Below, in pieces: positions 22,964 to 34,013 of a stretch of 64,000 nt of DNA. This DNA is from Plotosus lineatus (taxonomy: Eukaryota; Chordata; Actinopteri; Siluriformes; Plotosidae). Positions within the stretch are counted from its first letter, which is position 1; every line of letters starts with the position of its first letter. The notes beneath the pieces are model-generated. The model ran no database searches. It was not told the DNA's origin and saw nothing but the letters and a program-made list of their open reading frames with translations. The stretch covers positions 47,805,797-47,869,796 of the forward strand of contig CM045738.1 of assembly GCA_024760905.1 (NCBI GenBank). The letters are read 5' to 3'. The position numbers and the translations under genes are program-made.

Positions 22964-23164
22964 GAATTAAAAAAAATAAGGAATTCAGGAGGAATAGGAG
23001 AAAAGGTTATGGAAAATGTTCCAAGGCCAATTATGCAAAAAAAAAAAAAACCCTAAACAAACACAAACCAAAACACAACCCAAAATTTTACATCAAAACG
23101 AGATACATTTTTGCCTCTGTGTGTATGTGCATCTGCATGCGTGCGTGTCCATGAGCATATGTAC

Positions 23165-23869
23165 TAGTCCTTCTCAAAAAATTAGCATATTGTGATGAAC
23201 TTTATTATTTTCTGTAATGTACTGATAAAAATTAAACTTTCATGTATTTTAGATTCATTGCACACCAACTGAAATATTTCAGGTCCGTTATTGCTTTAAT
23301 ACTGATGATTTTGGCATGCAGCTCATGAAAACCCAAAATTCCTATTTCAAAAAATTAGCATATCATGTTCAGGTAGTCTAAATGAGCTATTAACCTAATC
23401 ATCTCAATCAACCAATTAACTCTAAACACCTGCAAAAGATTCCTGAGGCTTTTCAAAACTTCCAGCCTGGTTCATTACTCAAAACCGCAATCATGGGTAA
23501 GACTGCCGACCTGACTGCTGTCCAGAAGGCCCTCATTGACGCCCTCAAGCGAGAGGGTAAGACACAGAAAGAAATCTCTGAGCGAATAGGCTGTTCCCAG
23601 AGTGCTGTACCAAGGCACCTCAGTCGGACATCTGTGGGAAGGAAAAAGTGAAAGAAGGGCCGATTCCAGACCTTGGGGGACCTGTGGAAGCAGTGGACTG
23701 AGTCTGGAGTAGAAACATCCAGAGCCACCGTGCACAGGCGTGTGCAGGAAATGGGCCACAGGTGTCGCATTCCCCAGGTCAAAACCACTTTTGAACCCGA
23801 AACAGCAGCAGAAGCGTCTGACCGGGGCTCCAGAGAAGCAGCACTGGACTGTTGCTCAGTGGTCCAAAG

Positions 23870-23903
<34 letters not shown>

Positions 23904-24733
23904 GATGAAAGCAAATTTTGCATGTCATTCAGAAATCAAGGTGCCAGAGTCTGGAGGAAGACTGGGGAGAAGAAAATGCCAAAATGCCTGAAGTCCAGTG
24001 TCAAGTCCCCACAGTCAGTGATGGTCTGGGGTGCCATGTCAGCTGCTGGTGTTGGTCCACTGTTTTATCAAGGGCAGGGTCAATGCAGCTTAGCTATCAG
24101 GAGATTTTGGAGCACTTCATGCTTCCATCTGCGGAAAAGCTTTATGGAGATTTCATTTTTCGGCATGACCTGTCACCTGCTCACAGTGCCAAAACCACTG
24201 GTAAATGGTTTACTGACCATGGTACTACTGTGCTCAATTGGCCTGCCAACTCTCCTGACCGGAACCCCATAGAGAATCTGTGGGATATTGTGAGGAGAAA
24301 GTTTAGAGACACCAGACCCAACACTGTGGATGATCTTAAGGCCGCTGTCGAAGCTACCATAACACCTCAGCAGTGCCACAGGTTGATTGCCTCCATGCCA
24401 CGCCGCATTGAAACAATTATGTCTGCAAAAGGATTCCCGACCAAGCATTGAGTGCATAACTGAACATAATTATATGAAGGTTGGCTTTTTTTTTTGGTAT
24501 TAAAAGCACTTTTTTTATTGGTCAGACGAAATGTGCTAATTTTTTGAGATAGGGATTTTTGGTTTTTCTTTCCTTTTTTGCCAGAATTATCAATATTAAA
24601 ACAATAAAAGGCTTGAACTACTTTAGTTGTGTGTAATGAATCTAAAATATATGAAAGTCTAAGGTTTATCAGTACATTACAGAAAAATAATGATCTTTAT
24701 CACAATATGCTAATTTTTTGAGAAGGACAAGTA
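23165..24733 (+). mobile_element. Tc1-like transposon with both inverted ends
   Basis: The ends are inverted copies of TCCTTCTCAAAAAATTAGCA, continuing for about 90 bp (including the phrase gtactgataaa...ttcatgtatttta), and each is next to TA. The transposase between them is on the plus strand and broken. This is a well-known fish Tc1 family by its termini. Confidence 0.92.
23493..24451 (+). pseudogene. Tc1-like transposase, broken by stop and poly-T insertion
   Basis: Starts MGKTADLTAVQKALIDALKR, with helix-turn-helix residues EISERIGCSQSAVPRHL. An in-frame TGA sits at 23649-23651 (codon 53). A run of about thirty T at 23873-23902 replaces coding sequence just before LDESKFCMSF (first catalytic Asp). 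After a frame change the C-terminal half reads FRHDLSPAHSAKTTGKWF (second Asp) and NSPDRNPIENLWDIVRRKF (Glu), and ends at 24451. Confidence 0.9.
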
Positions 24734-24770
24734 TATATGTCGTCTTCATCATACCATCTGTATGTGTGAG

Positions 24771-25322
24771 GACAAACGCTCCCCAGCTTACTAACGAGTT
24801 AGGTTCAGGACGGCCATTCCTAGATGAATTTGTTTGTAAGTCGTTACAGGGCATTCTTTAGAGGGGAAAGTATGTTTAAACCTCGTATAAGTAACCTATA
24901 CGAGTTTATACTGTATAGGATCCCCCCCACATTACCGTCTGTACATTTATGTCCCATGTTTCAACTCCTGGTTCCACTCGAGCACACCACAGTGGATCTG
25001 ATCAGATTTTCAGAGAGGTTCACTCTTATCCAGTTCATTATGATACTGGAGTCAATTTTTTTTCTTCTTTAAAACCTTTGACATGAGTTCAAAAATGTAT
25101 CGGTTCTGCTTGTCTTCCAGGACCTCCTGTGTAAAGCACGCCATGCCCCCCTGCTGGAGCCTAGTATTAAGTGTACCTCAGGATAATGTTTAGTCATATT
25201 ACGTGCTTATATTTATGATATATCTTACTATAGATTTTATTCCATTTCTGTTTCTACTTGTTCTTCAATTTCATTTCACTTTCGACCTTGGACATGAATG
25301 TTGGTAAGTTGAGGAGCGTCTG
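24771..25322. mobile_element. Tigger-like MITE
   Basis: The left end caaacgctccccagcttac and right end gtaagttgaggagcgtctg are imperfect inverted repeats of the CAGACGCTCCCCGACTTAC type seen at 28159 and 45844. The interior has no coding capacity that I can see. Confidence 0.55.
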
Positions 25323-25439
25323 TATTTATATTTTATTTATATCTTATGTTATTTATTAATGTTTAATTGTTATTATAGGTTTTTATAGCATTGAATTTTT
25401 TTTTTTTTTTTATCTGACAATACACATACATGTATGATG

Positions 25440-25655
25440 TATACATCAGTGGTGGGGGTGTAAGTAAATACATACCTCTTACCACAGAGTGTCAGAGACA
25501 TTACCCTTTTAATAATCCAGTTAACTGCACTGGGGGGAATAGCAGTGACAACATTGTAAAGTGGGACTTTAAACCCCGTGGGACTTTAAAGCCCGACTTT
25601 GGGATCTATAATCCAACCCCCCTCCCACTTAGCCACCACTGCACCGTTTCTCCAA
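25440..25655 (-). mobile_element. Decayed SINE head fragment
   Basis: The order gtgtcagagacattaccc, taatccagttaactgcactgggggg and gccaccactgcaccg matches the body and head of the SINE at 2099, but diverged and with a local duplication of the gggactttaaa phrase. Confidence 0.55.
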
Positions 25656-26578
25656 CTTGACTGATTCAGCAAAATTATGATGACTCAAAGTTGTTGTTTT
25701 TTTTTGGCATGTAAAAAAAAACAACAACAACTGAAAGTCATTTTCGTTTATAATCTAAAATACACATTTAAATCAATTAATGTGGTAAAAATACTACCAT
25801 ATGCACACATTACAGCACTTCGCATGTAATAAACACCTCCCTGGTCTACAGCAATGATAGGTTGCTGGCAACAAAAAACATTTAACAAGCCCGAGTCTCT
25901 TCACATGACCAAGACTTTCAATAGGGTTAAGGTCAGGATTAACTGGTGTTAGTTCATGTGTGAAAATCACTCCTCATGCTTACTGAACTCCTCTTTCACA
26001 CATTTGAGCCACAGTTGTTTATTGTGTCATCAAGGAAGAAAGTGTATGACTGGAAAAACTTGGTAAGTTTGTTTGTTGAGGTTGTGCGCCGATTTCATTT
26101 TATTACAACATGAACAGCCTCGACCTGAGCAAGTGAAGCAACAATGACATTGAAATTACATGCTGTAATCATTGCTAAAGGTTGTTCAACAATATATTAG
26201 TGCATATGACTTTTGTTTTGACCAAGCTGTGTATTTGCCAATTTATTATCATTGCCTCTGGAAAGAAATATCTCTGGGTATAAAACTAACTATTATTATT
26301 ACGCCTTTGAAACAGATAAAAGGAGCATTTTCGTACAGTACAAGTTATTACCTTACATTTGTTAAAATGTTATCTGCATACATTACTTAATCTACATCAA
26401 TCTGATAAACATTTTTTACCCATTTTTAAATATTTATTCATTCTGTAATGTAAAAATGAAAACAAAAACTAAAATTTAAGCATTCCTAAAATTGAAAAAT
26501 TAATTATTTTTCAGCTTTCACCTTATAGCCAGTCAACATTTGTATGTGAAAAATAAAATATGTATAACCAAAATTTGT
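25656..26578. other. 3' flank / 3' UTR region of gene A
   Basis: AT-rich, no repeat recognised. Part of it should be gene A 3' UTR; the poly(A) candidate at 26433 is listed separately. Confidence 0.4.
26433..26438 (-). promoter_or_regulatory. Candidate polyadenylation signal of gene A
   Basis: AATAAA on the minus strand about 140 bases past the last possible stop codon of gene A. It is the first canonical hexamer I noticed downstream. In AT-rich DNA such a hexamer is common by chance, so this is only a candidate. Confidence 0.3.
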
Positions 26579-26775
26579 TCATTTTTTTTGGAGATTTTGC
26601 ATTATCCCAGGCATGCATATGGCTGCCAAATTGGAAAAGGACGGCTGTAAATTTGTGAGGATTTTTGGATCGAAATCAGTTTTCAAAGATTTTCATCAGG
26701 GCTTCCTTCATATGCGTAACGGTGTGGCTCATAATCGCAGAGTTCCTGTCCCCGTTTCTGGAGCAAAGTGAGTCT
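26579..26775 (-). CDS. cdh26: Gene A exon 16: terminal tail exon with in-frame TGA or frameshift
   Basis: The acceptor is CTCCTTACAG. In the frame set by exon 15 it reads RLTLLQKRGQELCDYEPHRY, then AYEGSPDENL, and stops at TGA (26683-26685). The sequence right after the stop, in a different frame, reads LKTDFDPKILTNL then QPSFSNLAAICMPG. This matches the usual end of a cadherin tail (FDPxxLxxLxPxFxxLAxIC), with a stop at 26579-26581. One missing base near the short T run at 26681-26688 would explain the break. Either the tail is truthfully truncated by about 35 residues in this allele, or there is a base error in the assembly. Confidence 0.75.
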
Positions 26776-27085
26776 CTGTAAGGAGCAAATGAAAATGTTC
26801 TGCACATATATTGAGTAATTGTAAAACTGTTTTATATCCCAAGATGTGAAGGAAGTTATTGCTGATTTGTGTTGGTACTGAAATCTGGTGACTGAAACTT
26901 CAGTATGTGCTAGACTGAATCACAACACAGATTTGGTGTTTGATTTTGGTGCAACTTTAAATGCATTATGCTAAAGGTTTTGTTGTTGTTATTAAATAGA
27001 CCCTTGCTGCACCCTTGAGACTTTCTTATATAAAAATAAATGCAGAACGTATAAATGTATACTGATATTGTAGGTCAGAACTTAC

Positions 27086-27166
27086 CTGATGAAGTTGATT
27101 CGACAAGAGCGTGTGCATTTTTAAGTTATCCGAATTGTTGGTGTGATACTTTACACTCCTTGATTG
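27086..27166 (-). CDS. cdh26: Gene A exon 15: 27-codon tail exon, copy 2
   Basis: 81 bases, phase 0 to 0, acceptor TCTTTAG and donor CAG/GTAAGT. It encodes QSRSVKYHTNNSDN and LKMHTLLSNQLHQ. It lies 854 bp from the previous tail exon and has exactly the same length and phase. No known domain is visible. Confidence 0.72.
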
Positions 27167-28020
27167 CTAAAGACCAAAGAAAATAACACATTTTCATACA
27201 TCAGCACTGGGAGAGTGCTTACCATAATATTTTATGACCAAGAAGCCTCAGTAGTCTAAGCCACAAAAACTGAAAAATGAGGAGGTCACAGATGTGCATA
27301 AAGTCTATGTGAGCCATAATGGTCCCTTCATCTTTCTTATGACATTAAATCCTATTGTGAGCATTGTCTTTGCAAAAAACCTAGGTTAGTGTCATTTTCC
27401 TTAAAATCAGCTTTGTGATGGTTACACTGTTTTGGTTCTCAACCGTATATTTATTTTGTAAAACATATACCTGAAAGTCTGAAGTTTAAATTTAGTGACC
27501 TAAAATGTTTTCTTTGGGTTAAAAAAAGCTCTCTGAGATGCCTTTTTATGAACTAATTTTTAAAAGGATCTAAGATTCCTGCCATAATTTTAGCATTTTG
27601 TAAGAATACACTATTTTCATACAGTATATTTAATAGAAACTTCTGTTCTTACAAAGTTATAATATCAGTAGTATAATACAAATGCTCAAAAATTACAAAT
27701 TTTTTTTTAATTTTTATTTTTTTCTTGTGGTTTCTGTGCATCCATATTTAAACGGCTTCCCATGGAATTATATGTATAGAGCAAAAGGTAATCTGTGTAG
27801 CATTCAATTATTCTACAGTAGGCCCTTGACCTACTTTCTGTGTGGAGTTTGCATGCTCTCCCCATGCTTGCGTGCCTGCTAAGCAGCTAACCAAACTCAT
27901 GGTGTAGTCAGTGATACAGTGGAAACAATGTTTCATTGTTTTCTTCATGTCAAATTTATTCTGGCTCAAAACTTTGTGACCCTATAACATAAAAAGGTAA
28001 GAAACATTGTCTAACATTAC
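27167..28020. other. Intron between the two 81-bp tail exons of gene A
   Basis: AT-rich; nothing recognised apart from a short tail of the fish repeat (ctgtgtggagtttgcatgctctcccc at 27838-27864). Confidence 0.5.
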
Positions 28021-28101
28021 CTGATAATGTTGATTTAACTGGTCTTGAATAATATTGTAGCCGCTTGTGGAGTAAATAGGATCATTTCTTCCCATTGATT
28101 T
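28021..28101 (-). CDS. cdh26: Gene A exon 14: 27-codon tail exon, copy 1
   Basis: 81 bases, phase 0 to 0, acceptor CTATAG and donor CAG/GTAATG. It encodes KSMGRNDPIYSTSG and then YNIIQDQLNQHYQ. The size, phase, and ending of the form NQ(L)H(x)Q match the next exon at 27086, so the two look like a tandem exon duplication in the cytoplasmic region. Confidence 0.72.
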
Positions 28102-28158
28102 CTATAGATAGCAAAGACAAATAAACATTTAACAAGTTTCAAGGACTAAAAGAGAGTA

Positions 28159-29146
28159 CAGACACTCCCCGACTTACATCCGTTTTACTTTTTTTTTTTT
28201 TTTTTTTTTTTTAATTTTTACGGTTAAAAAAAAAAAGTCAAATTTTAAGTTTAGACGTACCTACGTAGTACGCTGATGTAATGACGCTGCATCCGTTGTT
28301 TACAAACGACGTTTCTGTATCTTTACACTGTTTTGCAGACTTTTGTAACCCGAAGCAAATATGGTTGGTCAGAAGTGTAGGCCGACTTGCATGGGTGCAA
28401 GTCTCATACACAGTGATGAATTAACTATCTGCTCGGATCGGCACAATCTACCATGCATACTCGGTTAAGCAAAGAGAGTTGTAAAATGAATGAAAACCCA
28501 AGAAAGAGAACGCTCTGCTCTGCTGGTGATTCACATCAGTGCAGGCTGAGTATTAAATGAGTTTAACGAGGCCCTTGCTGACTTGAAAGACCAGAAGTCT
28601 GTATAACCCGCGCTTTGTTTCAAGCAAGTAAACTACTTTCAGCAAGTGCACTACTTTTGGTATTGAGCGCCTCACATACTGTAAGCGTTGATTGGCTGTT
28701 TTAAGCTTCATGGAAAGTGAGTCAGCTCAGATTCATGTCATGTGATTCAGCTCAGCTTCATGTAAAGTGACCTTCTGTCGACCATCGGAATCATTTACAA
28801 GCAGAAAGATTGCATCATAGAGAATGTTAAAGGTTATATTTGATACTGTATTTAATATTTGATGAGTGAATTTGATTAAAATTTATCAATTTGAAATTAT
28901 TTTGCTTGAATTTAAGTCATTTGAAATTAATGTTGATATTATTTGATATGTTTGATATTATTTTACAATGTTATGTTTGATTTAGGGGTGTTTTATGAGA
29001 TACGGTAATGGTATTTATGAATGTATTGTACAGTATGAGCGGCATACATCACACTTCATACGTTATACGTCACTTAACTTACATTCACTTTCAATTTACA
29101 TTCGGGTGTCTAGAACCAATTAAAAACGTAAGTCGGGGAGCGTCTG
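28159..29146. mobile_element. Tigger-like non-autonomous element, 988 bp, intact ends
   Basis: Starts CAGACACTCCCCGACTTAC and ends GTAAGTCGGGGAGCGTCTG, each end flanked by TA. The same termini and interior (atggttggtcagaag ... gcatgggtgcaagtctcatac) occur in the nested copy at 47069-47955. It sits in the intron between gene A tail exons 13 and 14. Confidence 0.85.
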
Positions 29147-29552
29147 TATCTAAAAAAAAAAAAAAATCATAGTATCTGGAGTAAATTATAGTCACTTAAT
29201 TATATGTGCATACCAAATTTAGGGATTTCAGTATTAATAATGATGCCTATCCCTGGTTAAGAAAGTCATAAGAATTGAAAACCATTTCTAAGACAGTAGA
29301 AATGGTATGTTTGAGACATTTCATGGCTATGGATTAAAATTACAGAATTCAATAGTGTTGAATGTATGTCACGACCCGTCTTACCTCCCAGCATAATATT
29401 CATTAATATACCGCTTATTTGTCAAGCTAGTATGGGAAGCTGGAGCTAATCCCAGCTGACTTCATTCCAGAGTGGATGTACATCCTGAACAAGCCTATTG
29501 CTGGGATAAGAAGCTTAATTAATATTAATTCTTAATTAATATTTAAGGTTTG

Positions 29553-29733
29553 GTGCTGATGCCCGACTTATGTTCATCTATTTTACGTTTTTTTGGTTTT
29601 ACGGTCCCCCCCCCCCAAAAAAAAAGGCAAATTTTGAGTTTAGATGTACCTAGGTAGGACAATGACGTAATGACGCTGCGTCCATTGTTTACAAACGACA
29701 GACTGAACGTGCCCCTCCTTCTTCCCACTTCAG

Positions 29734-29735
<2 letters not shown>
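29553..29735. mobile_element. Tigger-like left-end fragment
   Basis: gcccgacttatgttcatctattttacg, a C/A run, then gtttagatgtacctaggtaggac and gctgcgtccattgtttacaaacgac match the left 190 bp of the 28159 and 47069 copies. It is truncated into a (TA)n run (29738-29777). Confidence 0.7.

Positions 29736-29737
<2 letters not shown>

Positions 29738-29777
<40 letters not shown>
29738..29777. repeat. (TA)n microsatellite
   Basis: About twenty TA units between the Tigger-like fragment and RTE copy 5. Confidence 0.95.
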
Positions 29778-29784
<7 letters not shown>

Positions 29785-32139
29785 TTCTTTTCCTTTCGGC
29801 TGTTCCTTTCAGGGGTCGCCACAGCAAATCATCTGCCTCCATCTCACCCTGTCCTCTTCATCATCTTCTCTTGCTCTAACGACCTTCATGTCTTCCTTCA
29901 CCACATCCATAATCTCTTCTTTGGTCTTCCTCTAGGCCTTCTGCCTGGTAGTTCCAGCCTCAGCATCCTACTGCCAATATACTCACTATCCCTCCTCTGT
30001 ACATGTCCAAACCATCTCAATCTAGCCTCTCTGACTTTGTTTCCAAAACATCTTACATGTGCTGTCCCTCTGATGTACTCATTTCTAATCCTATCCATTC
30101 TCGTTACTCCCAAAGAGAACCTCAACATTTTCATCTCTGCTACCTCCAGCTCGGCCTCCTGCCTTTTCCTCAGCGCCACTGTTTCTAAACCATACAGCAT
30201 CGCTGGCCCCACCACCGTCTTGTACACTTTTCCTTTAATTCTTGCTGATACTCTCCTATCGCACATCACACCGGCCACTTTTCTCCAACCATTCCAGCCT
30301 GCCTGCACATGCTTCTTCACCTCTTTTCCACACTCTCTATTGCTTGGGATTGTTGAGCCTAAGTACTTAAAATCCTCCACATTCATTATCTCTGCTCTCT
30401 GTAACATCACCGTTCCTCCTGGGTCCTTCTCAGTCACACACGTGTATTCTGATTTTCTGAGGCTAATATTCCTAACTCTCCTTTCCAGGGCATACCTCCA
30501 CCTCTCTAGATTTTCGTACACTTGTTCTCTGCTCTCACTACAGATCACAATGTCATCTGCAATCATCATAGTCCATGGAGATTCTTGTCTAACCTCGTCT
30601 GTCAGCCTGTCCATCACCATCGCAAACAAGAAGAGGCTCAGAGCTGATCCTTGATGCAGTCCCACCTCCACCCAGAATTCGTCAGTCATGCCGACAGCAC
30701 ACCTCACCACTTAGTCTAGCTTCCACTATTCTTTCCCATAACTTCATCGTATGGCTCATTAACTTTATCCCTCTGTAGTTGCCGCAACTCTGCACGTCTC
30801 CCTTGTTCTTAAAAATGGGCACCAGCACACTTCTCCTCCATTCCTCCAGCATCTGCTCACTCTCTAAGACCTTGTTGAATGTTCTTGTCAGAAAATCTAC
30901 TGCTACCTCTCCTAGACACTTCCATACCTCCACAGGTATATCATCAGGACCAACTGCCTTTCCATTCTTCATCCTCTTCAGTGCCCTCCTCACTTCACCC
31001 TTACTAATCTTTGCTACATCCTGCTCCTCAATGGTCACCTCTTCTACTCCCCCCCCCCCCATTTTCCTCATTCATCAGCTCTTCAAAGTACTTTTTCCAT
31101 CTTCTCTGCACACTTCTGTCATCAGTCAATACATTTCCCTCTCTGTCCTTTATCAATCTAACTTGCTGCACGTCCTTCCCATCTCTATCTCTCTGCTGTG
31201 CCAACCTGTATGGATCATTTTCTCCTTTCTTACCTTCCAACCTATCATACAAGTCATCATACGCCCTCTGTTTGTCCTTGGCCACTGCTACTTTCGTCTT
31301 ACGCTGTGTCTCCCTGTACTCCTGTTTACTCTCTTCGGTCCTCTCAATGTCCCACTTCTTCTTAGCTAACCTCTTCCTTTGTACACACTCCTGCACTTCC
31401 TCATTCCACCACCAAGTCTTCTTATCTACTTTCCTTCCAGAGGACACACCAAGTACTCTCCTACCTGTCTCCCTGATCACATTGGCTGTGATTTTCCAGT
31501 CATCTGGAAGCACTTCCTGACTACCCAAAGCCTGTTTCAACTCCTCCTTGAAGACAACACAACACTCTTCCTTTTTCAACTTCCACCACTTTGTCTTCTG
31601 CTCTGCCTTTGCCTTTTTCACCTTTCTCACCATCAGCATCATCCTGCACACCACCATCTTATGCTGTTTGGCAACACTCTCACCCACTACTACTTTGCAG
31701 TCACTGACTTCCTTCAAATTACATCGCCTGCACAAGATGTAGTCTACCTGTGTGCTCTTACCTCCGCTTTCATAAGTCACCCTATGCTGCTGTTTCTTTT
31801 TGAAGAAAGTATTCACCACAGCCATTTCCATCCTTTTTGCAAAATTAATCAACATCTGTCCTTCTGTGTTCCTGTCCTGGATACCAAACCTGCCCATCAC
31901 TTCCTCGTCCCCTTTGTTGCCTGCACCAACAACGTCCATTGAAGTCTGCTCCAATGACCACTCTTTCACCTCTGGGGGTACTCTGCATCACTTCATCTAA
32001 CTCACTCCAGAATCTCTCGTTCACTTCTAGCTTACATCCTGCCTGTGGGGCATAAGCACTAACAACTTTGACCATCACGTCTTCAATTTCTAACTTGAGA
32101 CTCATCACTCTGTCTGACACTCTTTTCACTTCTAGAACA
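29785..32139 (-). mobile_element. RTE LINE copy 5, 5'-truncated
   Basis: The 3' end is at 29785 (GGCGACCCCTGAAAGG on the minus strand). The reverse transcriptase and most of the endonuclease follow. Homology stops at 32139 inside the endonuclease (LEVKRVSDRVMSLKLE), next to a (TA)n tract. Inside, an internal deletion of about 320 bp joins ARLSGEV to the CRHD region near 30710, and a C/G run interrupts the linker near 31060. Confidence 0.88.
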
Positions 32140-32154
32140 GTTTGACTTATTTAT

Positions 32155-32159
<5 letters not shown>

Positions 32160-32215
<56 letters not shown>
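32160..32215. repeat. (TA)n microsatellite, left half
   Basis: Pure TA run directly abutting the Tigger-like element at 32216. A similar run continues on its other side at 33020-33090. Confidence 0.95.
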
Positions 32216-32218
<3 letters not shown>

Positions 32219-33016
32219 TAAAACCTCCGCTGACGAACGCTTAAGCTCGCGAAATTTTCGCCTCAAGAACATTAAATTTGCGAGCATATAGTCTCTGCTG
32301 ACGAACTAGTTTTCGATGGACGAATCAAACCACGCGGTCGAACAGCGCCATGGTGGCGGCCGCGAGAAGCTGACGCACGCTCACGGCGTCACAGTTCGTC
32401 ACCCCCTTTCTTTGAATGCGGAAGTGGTTTGTGTTTGATAGACATTTTGGACCATATTGAGTGTACTTTTGCTATTATGGGACCGAAAAAGACCCCACCA
32501 CAGGCGGAGATCATTGAAAAACACGAACGAGGTGTGCGTTTGTGTGACTTAGCGTCCCAGTACCAGTACGCTAAGTCTACCATTGCTCCCATCCTTAAGA
32601 ACAAGGAAGCTATTAAGGGTGCGTGTGTGGCTAAGGGTGTTTCCAAACAGTAGGCGTTTCCAAACACTCCTTCCAAACAGTAAGTCCCTCCCTCCCTTCC
32701 TCCTCCCTCCCTCCTCCTCCCACTCCATTCCATCAAGCCATCAACTACCATCACAAAGGTAAATAAAACGACTTTATTATACAGTACAGTTTATTTCTTT
32801 AATTACAATACAATAGCACATTTATTATACATAAAATAAGGTATATTTTTGTGTAGTTTTAAGGCTTATTTAGTAGAAAATTATGTTTTATGGGGACCTG
32901 GGAACGGATTATTCTCATTTTAATGGTTTCTTATGGGAAATAAATGTTCGGAAGACGAACTTTTCGCCTTACACACACTTTCTGGGAACCAATTATGTTC
33001 GTGAGCTGAGGTATCA

Positions 33017-33019
<3 letters not shown>
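32216..33019 (+). mobile_element. Tigger-like element inserted in a TA microsatellite
   Basis: 804 bp, ends CAGTAAAACCTCCGCTGACGAACG and TTCGTGAGCTGAGGTATCACTG, flanked on both sides by (TA)n. A short ORF (32477-32653) keeps only the start of a Tigger transposase; the rest is deleted and replaced by CT-rich sequence. Confidence 0.85.
32477..32653 (+). pseudogene. Tigger transposase N-terminal helix-turn-helix remnant
   Basis: 58 codons starting MGPKKTPPQAEIIEKHERGV, then LCDLASQYQYAKSTIAPILK and NKEAIKGACVAKGVSKQ. This follows the CENP-B/pogo-type N-terminal DNA-binding fold of Tigger transposases (KxxxxxxIxExHExGxxxxDLAxxYxxxxSTIxxIxKxKExI). No catalytic DDE domain remains. Confidence 0.75.

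Positions 33020-33090
<71 letters not shown>
33020..33090. repeat. (TA)n microsatellite, right half
   Basis: Pure TA run, the continuation of the tract split by the Tigger-like insertion. Confidence 0.95.
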
Positions 33091-33092
<2 letters not shown>

Positions 33093-33440
33093 TTGAAAAA
33101 CTCAACTTTAATTTGATTTCTTGAGGGATCGGAATTCCAGATGAGCTCAAAGGCACCAACATTTATTCAATATTTACTGAATTAAACAACTTAAAAAACT
33201 TTAAAGTGTTATTCCTTCTCTCTTTCTCTCTCTCTCTCTCCCATTCTCTATCTCTCTCTTTCTCTATCTCTCCTGCGCGCGCTGCGGGCCACGCCCACAA
33301 GACGTGAATTCAAAGCGCATTCCCTGCTTGACAAACTCAACCTTAATTTGATTCCTTGAGGGATCGGAATTCCAGATGAGCTCAAATGCGCCCACATTTA
33401 TTAAACATTTGAATTGAATTAAACAACTTAAAAACCAATC
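33091..33440. repeat. Direct repeat of about 110 bp, period 236 bp, with CT-rich spacer
   Basis: gcttgaaaaactcaactttaatttgatttcttgagggatcgg at 33091 recurs at 33327 as gcttgacaaactcaaccttaatttgattccttgagggatcgg, each continuing to ttaaacaacttaaaaa. The spacer contains a (TC)n run (33213-33270). Not recognised as a known element. Confidence 0.8.
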
Positions 33441-33649
33441 TAAATTTAAACTAATCTCGATTGGCGTGTTTGAATTTCTTTTCGTAAGAGGGGGTTGTTT
33501 CGTATCTCGGGGACGGAAACTCAGGAAAATGTTTTTCGTAAACCGGGGATTTCTGTACACAGGGGGCCGACTGTGTGTGTGTGTATGTATAAATAATATT
33601 GAAATTTAGATATTTCTTTTTATGCTTTCTGTACAATTTCAGAACTCAC

Positions 33650-33709
33650 CTTATTCTCCAGGGCTTGAAGATGGCATCCGGTATTCTTCTGGGCCACAGT
33701 GGTAACACT
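33650..33709 (-). CDS. cdh26: Gene A exon 13: short tail exon
   Basis: 60 bases, 20 codons, phase 0 to 0, acceptor ATTACAG and strong donor AAG/GTGAGT. It reads SVTTVAQKNTGCHLQALENK in the frame set by exon 12. The other two frames give a stop or an unrelated sequence. It is supported by splice signals and phase only; I recognise no motif in it. Confidence 0.65.
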
Positions 33710-34013
33710 CTGTAATTTATTAAGTCTATTACCCTGAGATCATGTTCTATTTCTGTGTGGTATGTACCTAGGGTAATTTTATGGCTCATTTCAACACCTG
33801 ATCTTGTTTATTAATCAAAAAAATATATAAAAAATGATTAGTTCAGTAAGCAGCATTGTAATGATCAGCATAATGTTCAGTGAGCCAGTCATTGCAAACA
33901 TTAAAAAAAAGAAGTAAAATGTCATTCACACATTCTATTACAAAGCAGTAGTTTTATTTTATTATATGAAAGTCTTTGAGAAATTTCTAAGGGTCTAATC
34001 AAAATGCTATTAC

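Larger units (their letters stand above)
20004..23160. mobile_element. Tigger-like non-autonomous element, split by RTE copy 4
   Basis: 20004 starts CAGGGATCCCTCGCTACTT after TA, as at 35971 and 53549. The host sequence resumes at 22964 with ataaggaattcaggaggaataggag and runs to about 23160, matching the right part of the copy at 36060-36220. A second TIR-like end (ATTGAGATACCACTGTA) abuts at 20003. Confidence 0.55.

Noticed and set aside
23873..23902. Poly(A) tail of a retroposed minus-strand sequence
   Set aside because: The T run lies in a Tc1 transposase frame with Tc1 homology on both sides; no retrocopy is attached, so slippage or an assembly artefact is more likely.
33091..33440. LTRs of a retrovirus-like element
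   Set aside because: The repeats lack TG/CA ends, are only about 110 bp, and no gag, pol or primer-binding site lies between them.
33650..33709. Alternative reading frames of the 60-bp tail exon
   Set aside because: One frame has a TAA and another does not match the flanking phases; only the phase-0 frame joins exons 12 and 14.
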